This document shows, in pieces, positions 16,545 to 25,885 of a stretch of 51,930 bases of DNA. Origin of the DNA: Chlorobiota bacterium. GTDB taxonomy: Bacteria; Bacteroidota; Ignavibacteria; OLB7. The number at the start of each line of letters is the position of its first letter. The first letter of the stretch is position 1. The stretch is from contig JAEUSP010000105.1 of NCBI GenBank assembly GCA_016788565.1, forward strand, positions 1 to 51,930. The letters are read 5' to 3'. Both the position numbers and the translations under genes were made by a program. The notes below the pieces were generated by a model. It saw only the letters and a program-made list of their open reading frames with translations, did not search any database and was not told the DNA's origin.

Positions 16545-17354
16545 ATGAATAAATTCCCCCAGAAATACCTTGCCATTTTCCAAACAGAATTACGGCAAAT
16601 GACAACCTATGCCTGGGATTTTGTCCTGGGGAATATCACGGTTGTGCTTTTTTTCTATGTTTTATTGCAGGTGTGGCAAGCCACAATCACCCCCGAAGAG
16701 TTAGCGAAAATAGAGGGGAACAGCCTAAGTTGGGATCAGTTAATCTGGTTTCTTGCAGCGGGGCAGATTCTATATTTCTCCGTGCAAACCGAAGCGCAGT
16801 TGGAAATTGAGCATGATGTCATCAGCGGCAATATCGTCACCACGCTGGCGCGCCCGTACGATTATTTGCTTGCACGGTTCGCCTCGGTAATGGCCCACAC
16901 ATTGCTTTCGTTTGCGGTTGCCTTCCCGTGCGGAATCATTGTGGCGTGGGCTGCATCGGGAACGTTTGCAATTTCAATTTGGGGAATTCTGGCTTTTTCT
17001 GCCGCTTTTGCTTTCCGTTCCGTGCTGTTTTTTTTGCTTCAAGCAACGGCTGGGCTGGCAACGTTTTGGATTGAAAAAGCAACCGCTTTTGTGTGGGTTC
17101 TTGGGCTGCTGATTTTGGTTTTTGGCGGTGGTGCTGTCCCCATTGAATTTTGGCCAGAACCGTACCGTTCAATAATTGAATTAACCCCGTTCCCCGCCAT
17201 GATGTATTATCCGGCCAAATTATTGATTGATCCTTCGCTGTCGCTTTTTTTCTCGGCGATACTTCGGGCGGTGGCCTGGCTGGTAATTCTTGGTGGAATT
17301 GTGGCGGCTATCTACCACCGGGCGTTGCGTCGGCTGGATATAAATGGTGGGTAA
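16545..17354 (+). CDS. ABC-2 type transporter permease
   Basis: 269 residues with about six hydrophobic segments: GNITVVLFFYVLLQVWQ, LIWFLAAGQILYFSV, HTLLSFAVAFPCGIIVAW, ISIWGILAFSAAFAF, AFVWVLGLLILVFGGGAV and VAWLVILGGIVAAIY. The central part IEHDVISGNIVTTLARPYDYL is typical of the ABC-2 (DUF990-like) permeases. Such permeases need an ATPase subunit, usually encoded alongside together with a second permease; neither is present here, so the partner must be elsewhere or lost. Codon use is richer in A and T at third positions than in the neighbouring genes. Substrate unknown. Confidence 0.75.
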   Translation: MNKFPQKYLAIFQTELRQMTTYAWDFVLGNITVVLFFYVLLQVWQATITPEELAKIEGNSLSWDQLIWFLAAGQILYFSVQTEAQLEIEHDVISGNIVTTLARPYDYLLARFASVMAHTLLSFAVAFPCGIIVAWAASGTFAISIWGILAFSAAFAFRSVLFFLLQATAGLATFWIEKATAFVWVLGLLILVFGGGAVPIEFWPEPYRSIIELTPFPAMMYYPAKLLIDPSLSLFFSAILRAVAWLVILGGIVAAIYHRALRRLDINGG

Positions 17355-17405
17355 AAAAAGATCACACCAGCCGGACAAGCCCGACCGGTGTGATCCCCGT
17401 GTTTT
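17353..17405. terminator. Bidirectional terminator between permease and ispG
   Basis: GATCACACC (17360-17368) pairs with GGTGTGATC (17387-17395), with more pairing inside the loop. Seven A residues precede it and GTTTTT follows, so each strand has a T-run after the stem. Confidence 0.85.
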
Positions 17406-17416
17406 TATCATTGCAA

Positions 17417-18565
17417 TTATTCTTCCGGCTGGAATTTCTCCACTTCCTCCAGCACCGTTCTGACGATTTCTTCCTCTTTGATCCGCCGCACCACTTCCCC
17501 TTTTCGGTACAGAATTCCAACGCCTTTCCCGGCGGCAATGCCGATGTCCGCTTCCGATGCCTCGCCGGGGCCATTCACCACGCAGCCAAGCAGTGCAATT
17601 TTTACCGGTTTTTTCACCCCACGCAGTGCTTCCTCCAGCTCGCGGGTCACTTTGAATAAGTCAATTTCCAACCGGCCACACGTTGGGCAGGCGATGATCT
17701 CCACCGCACGTGAGGCAAGGCCAAGCGAGCGGAGAATTTCTTTGCCGGTTTCCACCTCTTTTTCCGGTTCGTCGGTTAGCGAAACGCGGATGGTGTCGCC
17801 GATTCCTTCGGCCAGCAGAGTTCCGATTCCCACTGCAGATTTGATGGTTCCCACGCGGGTTGTTCCGGCTTCGGTGACACCAAGATGCAGCGGATAATCG
17901 GTGCGTTCAGCAATCAATCGGTAGGCCTCGATCATCAACCGGACATCGGTGGATTTCACGGAGATGATGACATCGCCAAACCCAAACTCCTCGCAGATTC
18001 CTGCGTGGCGCATCGCGCTTTCAAACAAGGCTTCGGCGGTGGGGTAGCCATGTTTTTCCAGGATGTCGTTCTCCAGCGAGCCGCTGTTTACGCCGATGCG
18101 GATCGGCGTTCCCCGTTCTTTTGCGGCTTTCAGCACTTGGTGGATCCGCTCGCGCGAGCCAATGTTTCCCGGGTTGATCCGCACTTTTGCAACCCCGGCT
18201 TCGATTGCTTTCAGCGCGAAGACGTGGTTGAAATGGATGTCGGAAACAATCGGGACGTTCACGCCGCGGACGATTTCGCCGATGGCGTTGGCGGCATCCC
18301 AGTCGTTGACGGTGACGCGAACGATATCTACACCCGCTTCCTCACATCGCTTGATTTGGGCGATGGTGGCGGCGGCGTCCCCCGTTTTTGTTTTCGTCAT
18401 GGTCTGCACGCTGATTGGGGAGTTGCCGCCAACCGGCACGTTCCCAAGCATCACCCGCCGCGATTTCCGGCGGCGAAATGGTGCGGTTGCAATCGGTTGT
18501 TCGTGCCCGGGGGTGGCGGCAGCGTTGCCGTTCTGCCCAACGATCGGAAGCTCTGGAATTGTCAT
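17417..18565 (-). CDS. ispG: 4-hydroxy-3-methylbut-2-enyl diphosphate synthase
   Basis: 382 residues. VMLGNVPVGGNSPISVQTMT and the TIM-barrel segments VPIVSDIHFNHVFAL and VRINPGNIG define the first domain. IIACPTCGR and GCVVNGPGEA carry the three Cys that bind the 4Fe-4S cluster, with the conserved Glu in GPGE. The enzyme converts methylerythritol cyclodiphosphate to HMBPP in the MEP isoprenoid pathway. This is the short two-domain form; many Bacteroidota and Chlorobi enzymes are the long form with a large inserted domain. A polyprenyl synthase downstream in the pathway lies at 27554. The terminator at 17353 ends it. Confidence 0.95.
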   Translation of the reverse strand: MTIPELPIVGQNGNAAATPGHEQPIATAPFRRRKSRRVMLGNVPVGGNSPISVQTMTKTKTGDAAATIAQIKRCEEAGVDIVRVTVNDWDAANAIGEIVRGVNVPIVSDIHFNHVFALKAIEAGVAKVRINPGNIGSRERIHQVLKAAKERGTPIRIGVNSGSLENDILEKHGYPTAEALFESAMRHAGICEEFGFGDVIISVKSTDVRLMIEAYRLIAERTDYPLHLGVTEAGTTRVGTIKSAVGIGTLLAEGIGDTIRVSLTDEPEKEVETGKEILRSLGLASRAVEIIACPTCGRLEIDLFKVTRELEEALRGVKKPVKIALLGCVVNGPGEASEADIGIAAGKGVGILYRKGEVVRRIKEEEIVRTVLEEVEKFQPEE

Positions 18566-18669
18566 ACTTGAGTTGCGTTTCAGTAGGGTTTCACACCCGT
18601 TTTTCTCGCTCGTTTTTGTTGAGTTAATGGAAGCCGAAGCAGTGGAGTTTGGCGGTGGCCATGGTGAAC

Positions 18670-19602
18670 TTACTTCATCCGTTTGCTTGCTTCCATCAAG
18701 GTTGCTTTTTCTTCGGGGGTAAGGCTTTGGTAGCCGTGGCGGCTGATTTTATCCAAGATCGCATCAATGGCTTCCTGGTGATGACCAAAATTCATGCTTG
18801 AGCCAGTGGGGTTGCTGGGCTGCGGTGCCGGGCGGAAGTGAGCCTCGATGATATTCCCCCGTGGCGCGGACGGTGCCGGGCGTTCGGCATGGGTGGGGGG
18901 GAAGTTGTTGGTTGCTGCGGGGCGGCCACCACGGTCGGCCAGCTGGAACAATCCGCCGCGAAGGTAGATACCGCTGGTTTTCAGCAACAGGAACCCAATC
19001 AACGCTCCGCCCAAGTGTGCAAAGTGTGCAACGCCGTCGCTGCTGTTGGAGATGCCAAGCACAAGGTCCAACCCGGCAAACATGAACACGGCATATTTGG
19101 CGCGCATCGGGAAGAAGAAATAGACCATGATAATCCGGTCGGGGAACATCAGCCCGAAGGCGATCATCACCCCCATGATTGCCCCCGACGCACCAACCGT
19201 TGGCGCGCCCGTCCCCATTGCCAGCGTCACCAGCGAGTGGATGATGCCGGCCCCAAGACCGCACAGCAGATAGTAGAGTAAAAATCGCCGCGACCCCCAA
19301 GTTTGCTCAAGCTCCATGCCGAACATCCAAAGGATCAGCATGTTGAAGAACAGGTGCATCACCCCGCCATGCAGGAACATGTAGGTGAAATACTGCCAAA
19401 CCTCAAATGCCGGGTGGCCCAGCGGCCACAATGCCCCGTAGGCGGTAAGGAAGTTCTCCACCGAAAGCTGAAATCCATCCTGAACCCCAGCCGGAAGAAG
19501 CCCAGCGATGAAGACCACAACGTTGATTCCCAGCAGCCATTTAATCACTGGCGGGAACATCGAAAAAGGGCGCGAGCCATAAGGATTGCCGTAGGATGCC
19601 AT
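18670..19602 (-). CDS. Rhomboid family intramembrane serine protease
   Basis: 310 residues. MFPPVIKWLLGINVVVFIAG is the first membrane helix. FLHGGVMHLFFNMLILWMFG is the conserved HxxxN-type loop and helix. VGASGAIMGVMIAFG has the catalytic Ser in GASG, and VAHFAHLGGALIGFLLL has the catalytic His. About six membrane segments are seen. A cytoplasmic tail of ~100 residues ends in a conserved-looking helix pair, DAILDKISRHGYQSLTPEEK. Rhomboids cut membrane proteins within or near the bilayer; the substrate is unknown. It lies between ispG and pgk on the same strand. Confidence 0.9.
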   Translation of the reverse strand: MASYGNPYGSRPFSMFPPVIKWLLGINVVVFIAGLLPAGVQDGFQLSVENFLTAYGALWPLGHPAFEVWQYFTYMFLHGGVMHLFFNMLILWMFGMELEQTWGSRRFLLYYLLCGLGAGIIHSLVTLAMGTGAPTVGASGAIMGVMIAFGLMFPDRIIMVYFFFPMRAKYAVFMFAGLDLVLGISNSSDGVAHFAHLGGALIGFLLLKTSGIYLRGGLFQLADRGGRPAATNNFPPTHAERPAPSAPRGNIIEAHFRPAPQPSNPTGSSMNFGHHQEAIDAILDKISRHGYQSLTPEEKATLMEASKRMK

Positions 19603-19716
19603 TCAATCGTTCTAATTGGTAGAAAGTCGGACAAGATGACGCATTGCTTGGGGGAGTTCTTGTAATCGCCAGCAGGGGAGCCAGCAACGAACTCAATCTC
19701 TTACTGGCTCTACTTT

Positions 19717-20907
19717 TTAACTTCCCAGGGCCGTCACTCCTGGCAGTTCTTTCCCTTCCAAAAACTCTAGCGAAGCACCGCCACCGGTGGATACGTGCGA
19801 GACTTGTTGCTCCAGCCCAAACTGTGCAATGGCCGCTGCGGAATCCCCACCGCCGATGATGGTGGTTGCCCCGGCTTTGGTTGCTGCGGCCAATGCTTCG
19901 GCAACGGCGCGGGTTCCGGCGGCAAACGGCTCCATCTCGAACACCCCCATCGGGCCATTCCAGACGACGGTTTTGGAGGCTATGATTGCTTCGGCAAACG
20001 CCTTGCTGGTTTCCGGGCCGATATCCAACCCCATCCAACCGGCAGGGATTTCATCCACCGATGCGGTTTGCGTTGCTGCGTCGGCGGCAAATTTGTCGGC
20101 CAGCACAACATCGGTTGGAAGAAGGAGCTGCACGTTTTGGGCGGCGGCATCGGCCAGAACGCGCCGTGCCACTTCAATTTTATCTGCTTCCACCAACGAT
20201 GCCCCAACTTCCTTCCCTTGTGCTTTGAAGAAGGTGAACATCATCCCGCCGCCAACGATGATGGTGTTGCACTTGCCAAGCAGGGCATCAATCACATCAA
20301 TTTTTCCGGAAATTTTTGAGCCACCCAGAATCGCCGTGAAAGGCCGCACGGGGTTGGCAACAGCATCACCCAAAAACTGAAGTTCTTTCATCATCAAGTA
20401 GCCGGCGGCTTTTTCCGGCACAAACCGCGCAACCCCTTCGGTGCTGGCATGGGCGCGGTGTGCGGTCCCAAAGGCATCGTTGATGTACACATCGGCAAAG
20501 GCCGCTAACTCCCTGGCAAACGCTTCATCGTTGGCTTCTTCTTGGTTGTGGAACCGGAGGTTTTCCAGCAGCAGCACATCGCCATCTTCCATTGCTTCGG
20601 CAAGCGCGGCGGATTCTGGGCCGATGCAGTCGGGGGCAAGCTCCACCGGTTTCCCCAGCAACTCGGCCAAGCGTTGGGCAACCGGGCGAAGTGAGTATTT
20701 CATCTTCCGTTCCCCTTTTGGGCGGCCCAAGTGTGACATCAGGATTGCCCGCCCGCCATCGGCGATGATTTTGCGGATGGTGGGAAGCGATTCCACAATC
20801 CGTTTGTCGTCGGTGATTGCGCCGCTGTCGTTCAGCGGCACGTTGAAATCAACGCGAACCAGAACGCGCTTGCCAGAAAGGTTCAGTGAGTCAATGGAAG
20901 TTGCCAT
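19717..20907 (-). CDS. pgk: Phosphoglycerate kinase
   Basis: 396 residues, the normal length. [14 protein letters not shown] at the N-terminus, [14 protein letters not shown] for the 3-phosphoglycerate site, [32 protein letters not shown], and [13 protein letters not shown] in the nucleotide domain are all present. It makes ATP from 1,3-bisphosphoglycerate in glycolysis. The ATG at 20907 is chosen from conservation; an in-frame extension upstream runs into repeat DNA. No clear ribosome site is seen. Its 5' flank carries the AAT-type and CCG-type heptamer arrays. Confidence 0.95.
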   Translation of the reverse strand: MATSIDSLNLSGKRVLVRVDFNVPLNDSGAITDDKRIVESLPTIRKIIADGGRAILMSHLGRPKGERKMKYSLRPVAQRLAELLGKPVELAPDCIGPESAALAEAMEDGDVLLLENLRFHNQEEANDEAFARELAAFADVYINDAFGTAHRAHASTEGVARFVPEKAAGYLMMKELQFLGDAVANPVRPFTAILGGSKISGKIDVIDALLGKCNTIIVGGGMMFTFFKAQGKEVGASLVEADKIEVARRVLADAAAQNVQLLLPTDVVLADKFAADAATQTASVDEIPAGWMGLDIGPETSKAFAEAIIASKTVVWNGPMGVFEMEPFAAGTRAVAEALAAATKAGATTIIGGGDSAAAIAQFGLEQQVSHVSTGGGASLEFLEGKELPGVTALGS

Positions 20908-20933
20908 GTGAAATGGAGGGAGTTGGTTGATGA

Positions 20934-20975
20934 AATGTCGAATGTCGAATGCCGAATGAAGAATGAAGAATTTTG
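20934..20975 (+). repeat. Heptamer array of AAT type
   Basis: Six units in phase: AATGTCG AATGTCG AATGCCG AATGAAG AATGAAG AATTTTG. The same family appears at 36953-36978, 39337-39364, 45440-45460 (minus strand) and 2926-2946 (minus strand). Confidence 0.8.
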
Positions 20976-20991
20976 GAGTTGTCTCTGAATC

Positions 20992-21201
20992 CCGACCTCC
21001 GCTCACCGACCTCCGCTCACCGATCCCCGACTTCCGCCCCCCGACCCCCGCTCCCCGACCTCCGCTCCCCGACCTCCGCTCCCCGACCTCCGCTCCCCGA
21101 CCCCCGCTCCCCGACCTCCGACTTCCGATCCCCGACCTCCGATCACCGCTCCCCGATCCCCGATCACCGCTCCCCGACCTCCGCTCACCGACCCCCGTCC
21201 C
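20992..21201 (+). repeat. Thirty-unit heptamer array, CCG type
   Basis: Thirty consecutive 7-bp units, all beginning with CCG; position 4 is A or C (T once), positions 5 and 6 are C or T, and position 7 varies. Units alternate often as CCGACCT CCGCTCC, giving a 14-bp higher-order period. Unit 28 (21181-21187) contains the stop codon of the sigma-54 activator gene. The minus strand is G-rich and could form quadruplexes. No spacers are present, so it is not a CRISPR. Confidence 0.9.
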
Positions 21202-22381
21202 CCTCCATCTGGTATTCCTGAAGTTTTCTGAAGAGCGTTCGCTCGCTGATTCCCAATGCTTGGGCGGTGCGGCGTTTGTTGAAACCGTGGCGTTTGTAGG
21301 CGTGCAAAATAACGCGGCGTTCTACCTCGGCAAGGTTTACTTGGCCAAGCTCGGCAATCGGGTCGGTTGGTTCCGGGGTTGGCGCGGGGGCGGGGGGGAG
21401 CGCGGGGAAGTTGCCGATAGGTTCCACCACAACGCGCCGTCCGCCGTCGCGGATCAATTCTTTCAGTTCACCCACTTCGTTCCGAAGCTCAATCAATGCT
21501 CGGTAGATCAACTCACGTTCCACCTGTTCGCTGGTTTTTCCGGCAAGGTGAACGATGGCGTTGGGGTTCTCGATCACCGGCGGGCGGTTCTCGATGTCAA
21601 GGTGGCGGAACACCGTTTCTTCGGTGATTTGTGTTCCCCCTTCAAGAGTAATCAGCAACTCAACAAAATTCCGCAGCTCGCGGATGTTCCCCGGCCACGG
21701 GTAGCGGATCAGCACCTCCAATGCCCCGCGAGTGATGCCGTTGAAACTGACCCCGACGCGCCGTGCGGTTGCCGCAGCAAACCAGGCAATCAGTATCGGA
21801 ATATCTTCCACACGCTCGCGCAGTGGGGGGATACGAAGCTGCGCGGAATGGAGCCGGTAGTACAGGTCGGCGCGGAATCTGCCAAGCCGAACATCCTCGG
21901 CAAGGTCGCGGTTGGTGGCGGCAATCACCCGCACGTTGGCTTTGCGAAGCTCGGTGCTTCCAACGCGGGTGAACTCGAACGACTCCAACACCCGCAGCAA
22001 TTTTACTTGCGTTGCCAGGGTCATCTCGCCGATTTCATCCAGAAAGACCGTTCCGCCATCGGCCGCCTCGAACAATCCTTTCCGCGAATCCACGGCCCCG
22101 GTAAACGCGCCCCGTTCGTGGCCGAACAGTTCCGATTCCAGCAAGGTTTCCGGGATCGCGCCGCAGTTCACCGGGATCATTCGTTCGGCCGAGCGGCTGC
22201 TAAGTTGGTGGATGGCTTGTGCGAAGACTTCTTTTCCAACTCCGCTTTCGCCAACCAGCAGCACGGTCAGGTCGGTTGGGGCAATCTGGCGAATCAGCCG
22301 AAGCAGTTCCTCGATGGCCGCCGAACGGCCAACAATGCCAAGTTCTGCCTGGGAACGTTCGGTGGGTTGCTGCTTGGGCAT
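21185..22381 (-). CDS. Sigma-54-dependent transcriptional activator, no receiver domain
   Basis: 398 residues. It begins almost directly with the AAA+ domain: [15 protein letters not shown] (Walker A), [15 protein letters not shown] (the GAFTGA loop that contacts sigma-54), [12 protein letters not shown] (Walker B) and [20 protein letters not shown]. The C-terminal Fis-type helix-turn-helix is [21 protein letters not shown] Pro-rich linker lies between. There is no sensor or receiver domain, as in PspF-type activators, so control must come from a separate protein. The ATG at 22381 gives the full P-loop region. The stop falls inside the CCG heptamer array, so the last residues (EGDGGR) are repeat-encoded. 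Confidence 0.9.
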   Translation of the reverse strand: MPKQQPTERSQAELGIVGRSAAIEELLRLIRQIAPTDLTVLLVGESGVGKEVFAQAIHQLSSRSAERMIPVNCGAIPETLLESELFGHERGAFTGAVDSRKGLFEAADGGTVFLDEIGEMTLATQVKLLRVLESFEFTRVGSTELRKANVRVIAATNRDLAEDVRLGRFRADLYYRLHSAQLRIPPLRERVEDIPILIAWFAAATARRVGVSFNGITRGALEVLIRYPWPGNIRELRNFVELLITLEGGTQITEETVFRHLDIENRPPVIENPNAIVHLAGKTSEQVERELIYRALIELRNEVGELKELIRDGGRRVVVEPIGNFPALPPAPAPTPEPTDPIAELGQVNLAEVERRVILHAYKRHGFNKRRTAQALGISERTLFRKLQEYQMEGDGGR

Positions 22382-22430
22382 GATCCGTTTTTTCTGGATG
22401 CTGGTTGGTGATGGGTGAGTATCTCTGGCT

Positions 22431-22838
22431 TTACACCCGCTCGTGGGTTTGGAACCACTCCTTGATGTAGGAAGAAATTGCGGTGGTTGGCGCGCCGGGG
22501 GTGAACAGATCGCCAACGCCGACCTTTTTCAATTCTTCGATGTCGGCATTGGACATGATGCCGCCGCCGGTCAGAAGAACGTCATCCATCCCGCGCCCCC
22601 GCATCAGCTCCAGCACTTTCGGGAAAATGGTCATGTGTGCGCCGCTCAGCATACTGATGCCGATAACATCAACGTCCTCCTGCAAGGCGGCTTCCACAAT
22701 CATCTCTGGGGTTTGGCGCAGCCCGGTGTAGATTACCTCCATTCCGGCATCGCGCAGTGCTGCGGCAATCACTTTCGCGCCACGGTCGTGCCCGTCAAGG
22801 CCAGCTTTGGCGATCAGTACTCGAATCGGTCGGTCCAT
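22431..22838 (-). CDS. Cobalamin-binding subunit, methylmalonyl-CoA mutase C-terminal type
   Basis: 135 residues, one B12-binding domain. [17 protein letters not shown] holds the DxHxxG motif whose His ligates cobalt; [15 protein letters not shown] and [13 protein letters not shown] are the SxL and GG motifs. Stand-alone domains like this form the small subunit of split methylmalonyl-CoA or related acyl-CoA mutases; the large subunit is not in this window. AGGGAAACAG just before the ATG at 22838 fixes the start. It lies 49 bp upstream of the sigma-54 activator and may share its transcript. Confidence 0.9.
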   Translation of the reverse strand: MDRPIRVLIAKAGLDGHDRGAKVIAAALRDAGMEVIYTGLRQTPEMIVEAALQEDVDVIGISMLSGAHMTIFPKVLELMRGRGMDDVLLTGGGIMSNADIEELKKVGVGDLFTPGAPTTAISSYIKEWFQTHERV

Positions 22839-23110
22839 TCTGTTTCCCTGTGTGTGTTGGTTGTGCTCTTCACGAAAACCGCAAAAAATACATCGCTTCC
22901 CCTGCATGGCAAACCACAGGAAGTAACGGGTGGGGGAAGTGTGAGGCAAGTGAGTAAAGGGAATCCAATAACAAGCTGTGGAAGTTGCCACACAATCTGC
23001 CAGATTTTGCCCAGCCTTCACGTATCTTGAAGCGGGAACGCTTCTGGTGGCATCCATGTGTTGCCGCCGTGCTATCGCACTCAATCCGCTTTACACACAC
23101 ACCTTTGACT

Positions 23111-25885
23111 ATGCCAGCAACGCAGCCTCCGAACAGACAGTTTCTTGCAACCAGCTTCGCACATCCAACGGGCCAGGTGGCCGACGCGCTTGGGGCAAAC
23201 CTTGAGCAAGGGCTGAACGACGGCGCAATTGCCCAGATGCGCGCCCAGTACGGAAGCAACACGCTTCCGCAGCCGAAGCAAAAATCGAAGCTGCTGCTCT
23301 TCTTGGAGCAATTCAATAACCCGCTGATCTATATCCTGTTTGGGGCCGCCGCGCTAACAATTATGGTAAGCGATGTGAGCGAGGCGATCACCATCTTTTT
23401 TGTGGTGATCTTCAACGCCATTATTGGCTTTGTTCAGGAGCAACGCGCAAGCCAGCGGCTGAAAGCGGTGATGAATCTTACCGCCCCCACCGCGCGCGTG
23501 CTTCGCAACGGGGTGCAGACCTCCATCGCTGCCGAAGAGCTTGTGGTGGGGGACCTGGTGCTGCTGGAAAGTGGCGTGCGGGTTCCGGCGGATGTGCGTT
23601 TGGCCGATACGGTGGAGCTGACCGTGGATGAATCCATGCTGACCGGCGAATCGCTGCCGGTGCTAAAAAAGTCCGAGGCACAACTTCCCGAACGAATTGC
23701 CCTGGGGGATAAAATTACCATGGCCTTTGCCGGAACCACCGTGCGGAAAGGGCGCGCAAAAGGCTTGGTGGTTGGCGTGGGTGAGTTCTCCGAAATTGGA
23801 AAAATTAGCAAGGGGGTTGCCGAAGCGCAGGACACCAGTTCGCCGTTGCAGGAGCGGCTGGAGAAATTCGGGAAGGTGATGGTGGTGATTATTGCGGCGG
23901 TGATTGGGACCATCTTCACGGTTGGATTGCTTCGCGGCTACGAGACAACCCAGATGCTACTGACCTCCATCGGCCTTGCGGTCTCGGCAATCCCGGAAGG
24001 GCTTCCGATTGCTGTCACCGTCGCGCTCTCCATCGGGGTCTATCAGATGGCGCGCCAGAAGGCAATCGTCCGGCGGATGCGCGCCGTGGAGACGCTTGGA
24101 TCAACCACCGTCATCTGCTCGGACAAAACCGGCACGCTAACCCGCAACCAGATGACAACCGTTGCGATTGCCACCGACGACCGCATCTACCAAGTGACTG
24201 GCGGCGGCTACCAGCCGGATGGCCAACTGATGGATGATGCCGACGAACCGATAACCCCAGAACCGAGCACACCACTCTTCTGGACGCTGCAAGTGGGGCT
24301 GCTCTGCACCGAATCCTCCTTTGCGGCCACCGACGACGGAAGCCGCGAACTGCTTGGCGACCCAACCGAAGGGGCAATGATTGTTGCTGCGGAAAAAGCG
24401 CGTGTCGCCAAGTCAATCCTGAAATCGTGGAAAACCTACACCGCACTGCCGTTCGAATCGGAACGGATGTTCATGGTGACGCAGATTGACGGCGCGGCGG
24501 GAAGCTACTACCTGATAAAAGGCTCGGTGGAAAAAGTGCTGGCGATGTGCAGCCGCGAGCTTAGGAACGAAGGGGAGAAGCCGATAGATATCGCTTGGAT
24601 TCAGGAGCGGCAGGAGCAATTCTCGCACCGTGGGTTGCGGGTAATCGCCACTGCGTATTTGGCGATTGACCCTGTGGCTCCGCCCGATCCAACAACGCTT
24701 GACGGATGCGTTTTTGCCGGGCTGCATGGCATCGAGGACCCCCCGCGCGACGAAGCCCGCACCGCCATTGCCGACGCCCACAATGCCGGAATAAAAGTGG
24801 TGATGATTACCGGCGATCACGTTGCCACTGCCGTCTCGATTGCGCGCCAGCTGAACATCAAAACCGGGCAGCAAGTGCGTGCGGTTCCGGGAATGCAATT
24901 AGAGGAGATGAGCGATGATGACCTGTACGAGCGGGTGAACACAACCGACGTGTATGCCCGCGTCGCGCCCGATCACAAGCTGCGAATCGTGCGGCAGCTT
25001 CAGCGTCACGGCCACGTTGTTGCCATGACCGGCGACGGCGTGAACGACGCGCCCGCACTGAAGCAAGCCGACATCGGCGTGGCAATGGGGAGCGGAACCG
25101 ACGTCGCAAAGGAGGCATCGGCACTGGTGGTGCAGGATGACAATTTCGCCACCATCGTTTCGGCGATTCGGTACGGGCGGGTGATGTTCCGCAATCTTCA
25201 GCACATGGTGCTGTACGTCCTTTCCACCAGCACCGGCGGGGTGCTGACGCTAACCGCTGCGGTCTTCCTTGATTTTGCGTTGCCGATGTTGGCTGTCCAG
25301 CTTCTCTGGATCAACCTTGTCACCGACGGAACCAGCACCATTCCGCTGGCCTACGAGAAGGAGCATGGCGACACCATGAAGGATCAGCCGCGGCGGCGTT
25401 CGGAAGGCTTGGTGAGCATAAAAATGACCGAGCGAATTTTGGGAAGCGCGTTGATTATGATGTTCGGCACGCTGATTGTGTTCGAGGTTGTTCTGGATCA
25501 GTACGGCTACACTGCGTTGTCGAAAGATATTCCAGCCGAGGTGCTGACCTACGCCCGCACCGCCGCATTTACCACGTTAGCGTTATTCCAAATCTGGAAT
25601 GTTCACAACTCGCGGGCGTTGGATCACTCGGTGTTCCAAATCGGATTGTTTGCCAACCGCCCACTGCTGGCTGTGACGATATTGGCACTGTTGCTGCAAG
25701 TGGCGGCGGTGCAGCTCCCGTTCATGCACAGCCTGATGAAAACAATGCCACTGCGGGGCGACACGTGGTTGCTGTGCGTTGGCACCAGCATATCCCTTCT
25801 GGTGTTGGTGGAAGTGCGGAAATGGGTGGGGCGAGTTCTTCTGCGGGCGAAGGAGCATCATGGCGGAGCGGCATCACACGGGTAA
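23111..25885 (+). CDS. Cation-transporting P-type ATPase, probably Ca2+
   Basis: 924 residues. TGESLPV (actuator domain) near 178, PEGLPIAVTVALS in the fourth membrane helix, CSDKTGTLTRNQM with phosphorylated Asp338, and MTGDGVNDAPALKQADIG near 640 complete the catalytic set. LLWINLVTDGTS in helix six and PEGLP in helix four match SERCA/PMR1-type P2A pumps, which export Ca2+ (some also Mn2+). The N-terminal cation-ATPase domain is present (LEQGLNDGAIAQMRAQYG). The ATG at 23111 is chosen; upstream sequence overlaps the divergent B12 gene leader. The 3' end overlaps the GT4 gene by 12 bp. Confidence 0.92.
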   Translation: MPATQPPNRQFLATSFAHPTGQVADALGANLEQGLNDGAIAQMRAQYGSNTLPQPKQKSKLLLFLEQFNNPLIYILFGAAALTIMVSDVSEAITIFFVVIFNAIIGFVQEQRASQRLKAVMNLTAPTARVLRNGVQTSIAAEELVVGDLVLLESGVRVPADVRLADTVELTVDESMLTGESLPVLKKSEAQLPERIALGDKITMAFAGTTVRKGRAKGLVVGVGEFSEIGKISKGVAEAQDTSSPLQERLEKFGKVMVVIIAAVIGTIFTVGLLRGYETTQMLLTSIGLAVSAIPEGLPIAVTVALSIGVYQMARQKAIVRRMRAVETLGSTTVICSDKTGTLTRNQMTTVAIATDDRIYQVTGGGYQPDGQLMDDADEPITPEPSTPLFWTLQVGLLCTESSFAATDDGSRELLGDPTEGAMIVAAEKARVAKSILKSWKTYTALPFESERMFMVTQIDGAAGSYYLIKGSVEKVLAMCSRELRNEGEKPIDIAWIQERQEQFSHRGLRVIATAYLAIDPVAPPDPTTLDGCVFAGLHGIEDPPRDEARTAIADAHNAGIKVVMITGDHVATAVSIARQLNIKTGQQVRAVPGMQLEEMSDDDLYERVNTTDVYARVAPDHKLRIVRQLQRHGHVVAMTGDGVNDAPALKQADIGVAMGSGTDVAKEASALVVQDDNFATIVSAIRYGRVMFRNLQHMVLYVLSTSTGGVLTLTAAVFLDFALPMLAVQLLWINLVTDGTSTIPLAYEKEHGDTMKDQPRRRSEGLVSIKMTERILGSALIMMFGTLIVFEVVLDQYGYTALSKDIPAEVLTYARTAAFTTLALFQIWNVHNSRALDHSVFQIGLFANRPLLAVTILALLLQVAAVQLPFMHSLMKTMPLRGDTWLLCVGTSISLLVLVEVRKWVGRVLLRAKEHHGGAASHG

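Noticed and set aside
20992-21201. CRISPR array
   Set aside because: Units are contiguous 7-bp repeats with no spacers, and no cas gene is present.
20963-22411. A 482-codon plus-strand frame across the heptamer array and the sigma-54 activator gene
   Set aside because: It is the antisense shadow of the activator; the apparent Pro-rich start ([13 protein letters not shown]) is just the CCG array translated.
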